From positions 1 through 11,841 of the forward strand of contig PMZP01000009.1 in the NCBI GenBank assembly GCA_003170325.1: DNA of 11,841 nt. Direction: 5' to 3'. Positions 1 through 6,531 of this stretch are shown piece after piece. Within the stretch, counting starts at the first letter, position 1; each line of letters begins with the position of its first letter. This DNA is from Candidatus Tayloriibacteriota bacterium (lineage in GTDB: Bacteria; Patescibacteriota; Minisyncoccia; Phycocordibacterales; PALSA-1337). The position numbers and the translations under genes were made by a program. The notes below the pieces were generated by a model. That model searched no databases. It worked only from the letters and a program-made list of their open reading frames with translations, and was not told where the DNA came from.

Positions 1-1661
1 GGACCGATGTCCACCAGATAATCGGACGCGAACATGGTGTCTTCATCATGCTCCACTACGATGATAGTGTTCCCGAGATCGCGCAGACGCTGAAGTGTCC
101 CGATGAGCCGGTCATTGTCGCGCTGGTGCAGGCCAATGGTCGGCTCGTCGAGCACATAGAGAGCTCCGACTAAGCCTGAACCCAATTGAGAAGCTAACCG
201 AATTCGTTGCGCCTCGCCACCAGATAACGTATGCGCCCGGCGATCGAGGGTCAGATATTCTATTCCGACATTGATCATGAATGAAAGCCGGTTGGAGATC
301 TCCTTCAATACCACTTTAGCGATCTCCTTTTCACCTTCGGTCAGATTGATGTCTCTAAAATAGACAATGGCCTTCTCTATGGACATGCCGGTTATCTCCA
401 CGATATTCCTGCCGTCCACCAGCACATGGAGCGCCTCATCGCGCAACCGCACGCCTTTACAGACCGGACAAGGCTTGTCGCTCCAGATGCTTTCGGTGCC
501 GAGGCCGTTGCAGGCCGGGCAAGCTCCATAGGGCGAGTTGAATGAGAAAAGGCGCGGCTCGACTTCCGGGTACGAGAAGCCATCGTAAGGGCACATGAAT
601 TTGACGGACATCAGGAATTCAGAGGAAGCAGACTGGGAAACTTCTACGTCAGAGGAAGCGGGGTGGGAAATTCTTCCGAGGGAAACCTGCGGAGCCCGAA
701 GAGGGCGAGCAGTAGACCCGGCGTCAGCAGAAGCCGAGGTCGGTTCCCGAGGGGGAACTTTCCCACCCTGCTTCCGATCTGAAGTCGGATACTCGATTCT
801 GATTAGTCCGTCAGCTTCATGTATCGCTCTTTCCAAAGCTTCCGACAATCGTTCGCGGGCATTATCGTAAGTCTTGGTGTCCTTCGTATCCTTAAATTCG
901 CTTAAGAACAACTCATCAACTAGAACGTCGATATCATGCTTCTTATTCTTTTCCAGGATGATCTGATCGCGCAGGCGATGAATGGTGCCGTCGATACGCA
1001 CGCGGTCATATCCTTTGCCGAGCATGTCGTAGAGCATCTGATAATATTCACCTTTTCGGCCGACGACGACCGGCGCGTAGATGCGTACCTTGGCGTCAGC
1101 GATATCGACTCCGAAGACTTTCTTGGCACGCGTGGTGCGAGTGGTGACAGTCTTGAGAATGGTTTCAAGTATTTCTTCCTTTGAGATCTTATTGATCAGC
1201 CTGCCACAAGTGAGGCAATGCGGCTTCCCTACACGCGCGAATAGGATACGCATGTAATCATAGATCTCCGTTATGGTCGCCACAGTAGAGCGTGGGTTGT
1301 TAGAGCGCGACTTCTGGTCGATGGAAATAGCCGGTGAAAGGCCGATGATCTCATCCACATCCGGTTTCTGCATCTTGTGCAGGAATTGCCGGGCATATGC
1401 CGAGAGTGACTCGACATACCGCCTCTGCCCTTCGGCGAATATGGTATCAAAAGCCAACGATGATTTGCCCGAGCCAGAGAGGCCGGTGATGGCGATCATC
1501 TTGTTCCGCGGCATCTCCACAGTGATATTCTTGAGATTATGCGTGCGCGCGCCTTTGACGATGATCTTCTCATCGCCTCTGTCTGTGACGCCATGGTTTG
1601 CGACAGACGAACCAGTTTTGTGGCCACGCGTTATTGCGCCGGCTTTTGATGTAGCTGACAT
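1..1661 (-). CDS. uvrA: UvrA, excinuclease ABC subunit A (5' part, runs off the left edge)
   Basis: UvrA is the damage-recognition ATPase of nucleotide excision repair; it dimerises and loads UvrB on damaged DNA. The window encodes residues 1-553 of a protein usually about 940 long, ending just after the first ABC domain, so the second ABC domain is missing only because of the edge. Visible: a ~28-residue N-terminal extension, Walker A GLSGSGKS (60-67), the UvrB-interaction region (about 115-290), a zinc module (C357, C381, C384), signature LSGGE (479-483), Walker B VLDEP (503-507) and H-loop VVEHD (535-539). The family motif ACPxCG reads MCPYDG, so one expected zinc ligand is Asp. Residues about 292-348 are a low-complexity Ser/Pro/Ala insert encoded by a palindromic repeat; I followed the frame through it and found no stop or net shift. 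The ATG at 1661 is chosen because an in-frame TAA lies upstream with no other start between. No Shine-Dalgarno is visible. Confidence 0.96.
   Translation of the reverse strand, partial: MSATSKAGAITRGHKTGSSVANHGVTDRGDEKIIVKGARTHNLKNITVEMPRNKMIAITGLSGSGKSSLAFDTIFAEGQRRYVESLSAYARQFLHKMQKPDVDEIIGLSPAISIDQKSRSNNPRSTVATITEIYDYMRILFARVGKPHCLTCGRLINKISKEEILETILKTVTTRTTRAKKVFGVDIADAKVRIYAPVVVGRKGEYYQMLYDMLGKGYDRVRIDGTIHRLRDQIILEKNKKHDIDVLVDELFLSEFKDTKDTKTYDNARERLSEALERAIHEADGLIRIEYPTSDRKQGGKVPPREPTSASADAGSTARPLRAPQVSLGRISHPASSDVEVSQSASSEFLMSVKFMCPYDGFSYPEVEPRLFSFNSPYGACPACNGLGTESIWSDKPCPVCKGVRLRDEALHVLVDGRNIVEITGMSIEKAIVYFRDINLTEGEKEIAKVVLKEISNRLSFMINVGIEYLTLDRRAHTLSGGEAQRIRLASQLGSGLVGALYVLDEPTIGLHQRDNDRLIGTLQRLRDLGNTIIVVEHDEDTMFASDYLVDIG
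618..783. repeat. Palindromic repeat element inserted in frame within uvrA
   Basis: Two arms of 34 bases, 654-687 and 742-775, are imperfect inverted repeats. The outer 17 bases of each (for example GGAAGCGGGGTGGGAAA at 654-670 against TTTCCCACCCTGCTTCC at 759-775) differ at one position. The 54-base loop contains a smaller hairpin, GCCC-gaaga-GGGC, at 694-706. Outside the arms, TTCAGAGGAAGC (618-629) is mirrored by GCTTCC-ga-TCTGAA (770-783). A partial direct copy of the left arm lies 30 bases away at 620-645. The segment encodes a low-complexity stretch absent from ordinary UvrA, placed just before the zinc module where homologues have a short variable linker. The arrangement recalls Rickettsia palindromic elements, which also insert in frame in genes; a relationship is not claimed. 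Boundaries are approximate. Confidence 0.75.
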
Positions 1662-1670
1662 AGTGGGCGG

Positions 1671-1699
1671 ATGATAGCATGAAAATTACGTAAATACAA
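1671..1699 (-). promoter_or_regulatory. Putative uvrA promoter (extended -10)
   Basis: On the minus strand an extended -10, TGC-TATCAT (1671-1679), lies 9 bases before the uvrA ATG. At 17-base spacing is a weak -35, TTGTAT (1694-1699). Transcription would start within a few bases of the start codon. The -35 overlaps the T-rich tail of the purN terminator. Confidence 0.45.
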
Positions 1700-1728
1700 A
1701 TAAAATGCCCGACCATTCGAGGGCGGGC
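1695..1728 (-). terminator. Intrinsic terminator after purN
   Basis: The minus strand reads GCCCGCC, loop ctcgaat, then GG-t-CGGGC (1707-1728): seven base pairs with one bulged T. It is followed by the T-rich tail ATTTTATTTG. It sits 57 bases beyond the purN stop and ahead of uvrA, so it should separate the two transcripts. Confidence 0.65.
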
Positions 1729-1785
1729 TGGATAAGAATATCTCTTAGGGTCGGAACTAGATATCGACACGCGAGAACCGAATCA

Positions 1786-2349
1786 CTAGGCGGTCATGGC
1801 CTGCAATAGCTTCATCACCACCTCTGGATACAGGCGCCGCTCCACGACCTTGATACGTTCGTGAAGGGTCTTTTCCGTATCCCCTTCGAGGACGGGTACA
1901 GCCTCCTGGGCGATGATCGGACCATTATCCAATTCCGCTGTCGCATAGTGGATCGTAGTGCCCGTCACCTTGACTCCGAATTTGAGTGCGTCAGCAACGG
2001 CGTGATCGCCCTTGAAGGAAGGTAAAAGCGCCGGATGGATGTTGGTGATACGATTCGCGTATTGCTCGAAGATCACCGGATCGAAGATTGTCATGAAGCC
2101 GGCCATGGCAACAAGGCCGATGTTATAGCGTTTAAGCTCTGCCATGACTTCTAGAGTGAACAAACGACGATCGAAACCGCCGCCAAAGGAACGCGTGAAC
2201 ATTTCGGTCGGAATATGCACTTGTCGAGCAATCCCCACACCCCGACATGGCCTATCCGCGACGACAAGATCGATTGGCACCCCACGTTTTATCATTGCTT
2301 CGAGTATAGTCCCGCTTCCTGATACCGGGACTGCAAGTTTTGGTCTCAT
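1786..2349 (-). CDS. purN: PurN, phosphoribosylglycinamide formyltransferase
   Basis: This cytoplasmic enzyme transfers the formyl group of 10-formyltetrahydrofolate to GAR, giving FGAR, the third step of de novo IMP synthesis. The 187-residue product is somewhat shorter than E. coli PurN (212) but has the whole catalytic core. A phosphate-binding loop SGSGT lies at 10-14. The folate-site motif MAGFM is at 82-86. The catalytic triad is N103 and H105 in NIHPALLP and D141 in ELDNGP. The loop departs slightly from the usual SGNGSN. The C-terminus stops soon after the YPEVV helix, so it lacks the tail of the E. coli enzyme. The gene diverges from purL, which encodes the next pathway step, with 184 bases between the starts. 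The ATG at 2349 fits the family N-terminus (K-L-A-V before the loop). No Shine-Dalgarno and no convincing promoter is visible upstream. Confidence 0.95.
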   Translation of the reverse strand: MRPKLAVPVSGSGTILEAMIKRGVPIDLVVADRPCRGVGIARQVHIPTEMFTRSFGGGFDRRLFTLEVMAELKRYNIGLVAMAGFMTIFDPVIFEQYANRITNIHPALLPSFKGDHAVADALKFGVKVTGTTIHYATAELDNGPIIAQEAVPVLEGDTEKTLHERIKVVERRLYPEVVMKLLQAMTA

Positions 2350-2432
2350 ATTTCAAGTTTTGCTAATTGTTGATCGATTCTGTTCAAGACCATAACATGA
2401 TTTCTTGAGAATTTGAAGGCCGAACAATGTTC

Positions 2433-2460
2433 TTGCAATTGGCATATTTCTGCGTAATAT
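2433..2460 (+). promoter_or_regulatory. Probable purL promoter
   Basis: A sigma-70-type -35 TTGCAA (2433-2438) and -10 TAATAT (2455-2460) are 16 bases apart. Initiation near 2467 would give a leader of about 67 bases before the purL ATG, just reaching the hairpins at 2468-2508. Confidence 0.65.
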
Positions 2461-2467
2461 TCGTACT

Positions 2468-2508
2468 AGAGGCACCTATCGTTGGTGCTTTTGGTTTTTT
2501 GAAAACCA
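2468..2508 (+). promoter_or_regulatory. Terminator-like hairpin with overlapping second hairpin in the purL leader
   Basis: GCACC (2472-2476) pairs with GGTGC (2484-2488) around a 7-base loop. The stem extends outward by A-T and G-T pairs to 2468 and 2492. It is followed by a T-rich run ending in six T (2495-2500), as in an intrinsic terminator. The same T run is the 5' arm of a second hairpin, GGTTTT (2493-2498) with AAAACC (2502-2507). No plus-strand gene lies upstream that would need a terminator here, so transcription attenuation of purL is the natural reading. I recognise no known riboswitch class. Function is inferred from layout only. Confidence 0.45.
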
Positions 2509-2533
2509 CAAACGTTCAACAACAGAAGAAACT

Positions 2534-5500
2534 ATGAGTGCAAAATCAATGATATATCGTTTCTATCGTCGGATAAGCGACGTCCTGGAATATGCTTTCT
2601 ACGTGGAAACCACAGGCACGCTGACAGTTCAAGAGTTAGAAGAGCTCCACTGGCTCATCGCGGAAACATACGAAAAGGACCAGACCGGCGTCATTCCTTT
2701 CCTTAAATCGGAAAACGCCGTCGAGATTGGCCCGAGGCTCACGATCGAGACACCATTCTCGTCTAACGCCGTCGGAATCTGCCAATCAATGGGGCTCAGA
2801 ACGGTGACACGGATCGAACAGACCCGCCGTTTCCTGACGAGCGACACCTTGTCGTGCGAGGCTATATTGAAGGCGCATCTCGATCGCATGACACAGCAAC
2901 ATTTGCCGAACGGCATTGTGACCTTTGACACCGGCATCGTGCCGGAACCTGTTAAGGTCATCGACCTCATCGGGCTCGGCAGAGACGAGCTTTATAGGCA
3001 GAACATTGCCAATGGTTGGGGAATGGACGAGCGGGACGAGGATTACATCTTCGGCTTGTTCGTGAAATCCATGAATAGGAATCCGACAAACGTCGAGCTC
3101 ATGTATCTCGGCAACGCGCTTAGCGAACATTGCCGGCATCATTTCTGGAAAGGTCTCCAGGTAATCGACGGCGTGACTATGCCGAAGACCCTCATGGAGC
3201 TCGTCAAAGAGCCCTTAAAGCGATCGAGGGAGATGTCCCGTCTTTCGTTTGACTGTCGTCCGAACACCAGCCTTGTGGCATTCGGGGACAATTCCGGAGT
3301 CATTCGGGGATTCACCAGAAAGGTGATCCTACCAATCAATCCCGGCGGGCCTTCTCAAATGGGTCTACAGGAAAAGATCATCCACATCACCTGCACTGCC
3401 GAGACTCATTGCCATCCGACATTAGTCGCTCCATTCGAAGGTGCTGAAACAGGCGCCGGTGGAAGGATACGCGATACTGTCGCAGTTGGTCGCGGAGGTT
3501 GGATAGGGATCGGAGTTGCCGGATATTTCATCGGCAATCTATTCATCCCCTTCTACGAGATTCCCGGAGAACTGGTCGGTCGCGATAATCCTTCGAAATA
3601 CGCCTCATCGCTAGAGATCCTCATCAAAGGCAGCGATGGGGTGTCGAGCTATGGCAACAAGATCGGCGAACCTCTGACGATTGGATTCTGTCGGACCTTC
3701 GGCCAGATAGTCGACGGTCAAAGGCGGGAACCTATCAAGCCGATCCTTTATAGCGGAGGCATCGGCCACATCTTTGATGAGCACATCTACAAAGAGAAAC
3801 CCGAAGTCGGGATGATCATCGTGCGCATAAGCGGACTCGCCTACCCCGTCGGGGTCGGCGGAGGAGCCGCATCAAGCATGACATCGGGCCAAAATACGGA
3901 AGAGCTCGACTTCAATTCCGTCCAACGTGGCAATCCCGAGGAAGAGAACGAGGGAAACCGCGTCATCCGTACCTGTGCTGAATTGGCAGGCGACAATCCT
4001 ATCGCGGTCATCCACGATCAAGGAGCCGGTGGGATTAGCAACGCCTTCACTGAAGCGATGGAGCCTCTCGGAGGAACCATCGACATACGTAAGGTCAAGC
4101 TCGGTGACAACACAATGTCTGTAATGCAGATCTGGAGCGCAGAGTTCCAAGAATCCTATGCGTTCCTCGTGAGGCCCGAAAAGCTCGCGCTTTTCAAATC
4201 GATCTGCGAGAGCGAACGGGCGCATTACGAGATCTTGGGAACGATCACCGGCAGCGGCAAGATCGTCGTCGAGGATCCCATGACGGGTCAAACGCCCGTC
4301 GATCTAAATCTGGCGCAAGTTCTCACGAACATGCCCCAGAAGACATTCACGTCGACCCGGAAGCCGAAGGAACTCAAACCTTTAGTTCTGCCGGAAATGA
4401 CCATAGGCGAAGCCATTGAGAAAGTTTTCAAGCTTCCCTCGGTCGGTTCGAATGGACACCTAGTCCACAAAGTTGACCGTAGCGTCACCGGATTGGTGGC
4501 CCAGCAGCAATGCTGCGGCATCGCCCAGATCCCCATCGCTGACAACAGCGTCAACGCTCAAAGCCATTTCGGTCTGACCGGAACGGTCTCATCGCTCGGC
4601 GAAAATCCCATCCGGATGCTCATCGATGAGAAGGCCGCAACGCACATGGTCATCGGAGAAGCACTCACGAACATGGCATCGGTCGCTATCAGGGATCCAC
4701 GGGACATTCGCTGCCGAGCCAATTGGATTTGGCCTGGAAAGATGCCCCACCAAGGACCACGTCTCTACGACGCCACAGAATCGATGTCCGGTTTCATGAC
4801 CGAACTCGGTACAGGCGGCTTGGAGATCGTGCCAGACGGCGGAAAGGACAGCCTGACGCCGGTCGCGACGACCATCAACGGTGAGGATGCAATTTCTCCC
4901 GGTTCATTGGTGATACTAGCGTACGCACCCGTACCCAACATCACCAAGAAAGTCACACCCGATATCAAGAGACCCGGCCAAAGTTTGCTCGGCCTCATAG
5001 ACCTCGGTTTAGGCAAGAATCGCCTTGGCGGTTCGGCCCTGGCTCAAGCCTGCGGACAGCTCGGCAACGAGTCGCCTGATATCACGGCCAAGCTTCTGCG
5101 GAATGCGTGGTTCGCAGTCCAGCAGATGATCAGTGAAGGCTTGATCCTCTCCCTGCATGACAGAAGCGACGGCGGCCTCATAACCACGGTCGCCGAGATG
5201 TGCATGGCAAGTAGGTGCGGGTTCAGGATCAACATTTCGTCAACCGACGCGAAAGGTGCGTTGCCAGAATTGTTCTGCGAAGAACTTGGCTTCGTCATCG
5301 AATTGCGCCAAGAGGATGAAAGAGTGATTCGTGTTATCTGCAATCAACTGGAAGTGCCGTTCTCAGTGATCGGCTTTCCCACCGATGACCGCATTTGTGA
5401 AATCGTTCCCTATACAGCCGGAGCTGTATTTGAGTCAACAATTACTGAGCTCCGTTCCTGGTGGGAGTCCACCAGCTACCAGCTCGACAGGTTGCAGATC

Positions 5501-6433
5501 AATTCGGAGTGCGCAGACTCGGAGCACCGTCAACATCGGTGTAAATTTCCGACGATCAACCAGGATTCGTCCTATCGGTTGTCATTCACTCCGAAAGATA
5601 CGGCTCCGGAGATACTCGAAGCGTCTGGCAACCCGAGGGTAGCGATCATTCGCGATGAAGGAACCAACGGCGACAGAGAGATGAACGCCGCATGCCTGGC
5701 TGCCGGTTTGGAGCCTTGGGATGTAGCTATGAGCCATCTCATCGACCAGAAGATCAGCCTGGATCAGTTCCAGGGCATCATCTTCGCCGGAGGCTTCGCC
5801 AACATGGACGTCTTCGGCAGCGCCAAAGGTTGGGCCGGGACGATCCTGTTCAATCCGACGCTCCGGGAGATGTTCGACCGTTTCTACGCCCGCGAGGACA
5901 CATTCTCGTTGGGCGTCTGCAACGGCTGCCAGCTCACGGCTCTCCTTGGATGGGTTCCTTGGAGAAGAATGGAGGGGGAACAACAACCACGCTTCATCGG
6001 CAACGTTTCCAGCCGCTTCGAGTCTCGGTGGGTTCAGGTGGAAGTCCTATCGAGTCCATCGATACTATTCACCGGCATGGAAGGTTCCAGGCTCGGAGTC
6101 TGGATAGACCATGGCGAAGGCCGGGCATTCTTTCCGGACAAGACAGTGAGAGACAAGGTCATGGCGGATAAGCTCGTGCCTTTGGCCTTCCTCGACCCGT
6201 ACGGTAATCGGACAGAAACGTACCCGTACAATCCCAACGGTTCACCGGAAGGAATAACGGCGCTCTGCACGCCAGATGGCCGCCACACGGCTATGATGCC
6301 TCATGGCGTTGAACGTAGCTTCCGCTTATGGCAGTGGTCATGGAAGCCTGCATCCTGGGACAAGCTCGAAGCCTCTCCATGGCTCCGGACTCTCCAGAAT
6401 GCCAGAACGTGGTGTTTAGCACATCGGTCTTGA
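2534..6433 (+). CDS. purL: PurL, phosphoribosylformylglycinamidine synthase, long single-chain form
   Basis: It converts FGAR, glutamine and ATP to FGAM, the fourth step of IMP synthesis. At 1299 residues it matches the long form of gamma-proteobacteria and eukaryotes, in which PurS-like, synthetase and glutaminase parts are fused, rather than the PurS/PurQ/PurL complex. Visible: N-terminal PurS-like domain (about 1-160), linker with SEHCRHHF (197-204), first AIRS-type half with GGRIRD (309-314) and VGGGAASS (441-448), second half from KVDRSVTG (646-653) with GEALTN (708-713) and SDGGL (878-882), and a glutaminase domain from about 1033 with nucleophile C1129 in GVCNGC and H1257/E1260. Many stretches (DEGTNGDREM, FSLGVCNGCQLTALLGW, WESTSYQLDRLQ, NPNGSP, WQWSW) resemble eukaryotic PFAS as I recall it. 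Odd: ETHNHPT reads ETHCHPT (290-296), NSEHCRH reads LSEHCRH, and PHPER has an extra residue (PHGVER). A later start at M6 also fits the family. The Shine-Dalgarno is poor (agaaga). Confidence 0.96.
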   Translation: MSAKSMIYRFYRRISDVLEYAFYVETTGTLTVQELEELHWLIAETYEKDQTGVIPFLKSENAVEIGPRLTIETPFSSNAVGICQSMGLRTVTRIEQTRRFLTSDTLSCEAILKAHLDRMTQQHLPNGIVTFDTGIVPEPVKVIDLIGLGRDELYRQNIANGWGMDERDEDYIFGLFVKSMNRNPTNVELMYLGNALSEHCRHHFWKGLQVIDGVTMPKTLMELVKEPLKRSREMSRLSFDCRPNTSLVAFGDNSGVIRGFTRKVILPINPGGPSQMGLQEKIIHITCTAETHCHPTLVAPFEGAETGAGGRIRDTVAVGRGGWIGIGVAGYFIGNLFIPFYEIPGELVGRDNPSKYASSLEILIKGSDGVSSYGNKIGEPLTIGFCRTFGQIVDGQRREPIKPILYSGGIGHIFDEHIYKEKPEVGMIIVRISGLAYPVGVGGGAASSMTSGQNTEELDFNSVQRGNPEEENEGNRVIRTCAELAGDNPIAVIHDQGAGGISNAFTEAMEPLGGTIDIRKVKLGDNTMSVMQIWSAEFQESYAFLVRPEKLALFKSICESERAHYEILGTITGSGKIVVEDPMTGQTPVDLNLAQVLTNMPQKTFTSTRKPKELKPLVLPEMTIGEAIEKVFKLPSVGSNGHLVHKVDRSVTGLVAQQQCCGIAQIPIADNSVNAQSHFGLTGTVSSLGENPIRMLIDEKAATHMVIGEALTNMASVAIRDPRDIRCRANWIWPGKMPHQGPRLYDATESMSGFMTELGTGGLEIVPDGGKDSLTPVATTINGEDAISPGSLVILAYAPVPNITKKVTPDIKRPGQSLLGLIDLGLGKNRLGGSALAQACGQLGNESPDITAKLLRNAWFAVQQMISEGLILSLHDRSDGGLITTVAEMCMASRCGFRINISSTDAKGALPELFCEELGFVIELRQEDERVIRVICNQLEVPFSVIGFPTDDRICEIVPYTAGAVFESTITELRSWWESTSYQLDRLQINSECADSEHRQHRCKFPTINQDSSYRLSFTPKDTAPEILEASGNPRVAIIRDEGTNGDREMNAACLAAGLEPWDVAMSHLIDQKISLDQFQGIIFAGGFANMDVFGSAKGWAGTILFNPTLREMFDRFYAREDTFSLGVCNGCQLTALLGWVPWRRMEGEQQPRFIGNVSSRFESRWVQVEVLSSPSILFTGMEGSRLGVWIDHGEGRAFFPDKTVRDKVMADKLVPLAFLDPYGNRTETYPYNPNGSPEGITALCTPDGRHTAMMPHGVERSFRLWQWSWKPASWDKLEASPWLRTLQNARTWCLAHRS

Positions 6434-6451
6434 GTTCGTCTCGAGCCAACA

Positions 6452-6487
6452 ACCCCTTACGCAGCGATGCGCAAGGGGTATTTTTTT
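6452..6487 (+). terminator. Strong intrinsic terminator after purL
   Basis: ACCCCTT (6452-6458) pairs with AAGGGGT (6473-6479). Inside, after one mismatch, CGC pairs with GCG around a 6-base loop. An A and seven T follow (6480-6487). It lies 18 bases past the purL stop, between the converging purL and clpB. The T tract is on the plus strand, so it serves purL, not clpB. Confidence 0.9.
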
Positions 6488-6531
6488 GGCCATTAATAAG
6501 AATTGCCAGTGTAGGCCATACAAGTGCGTGC

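Noticed and set aside
620..675. CRISPR-like array
   Set aside because: There are only two imperfect copies of one unit, directly adjacent and inside a gene; no spacers and no cas genes.
600..810. Frameshift or broken uvrA at the low-complexity stretch
   Set aside because: I read every minus-strand codon from 600 to 809: there is no stop, and the frame of the start codon matches that of the LSGGE motif downstream.
595..870. Plus-strand reading frame across the uvrA insert
   Set aside because: It lies opposite continuous UvrA coding sequence with recognisable motifs on both sides and arises from the palindrome and codon bias; it has no recognisable domain or start signals.
2350..2533. Purine riboswitch or PurR box before purL
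   Set aside because: Apart from the two short hairpins I found neither a three-way junction like that of purine riboswitches nor a recognisable operator palindrome.
5692..6171. Plus-strand 159-codon frame inside purL
   Set aside because: It overlaps the conserved glutaminase domain of PurL in another frame and its product is arginine/glycine-rich without family likeness.
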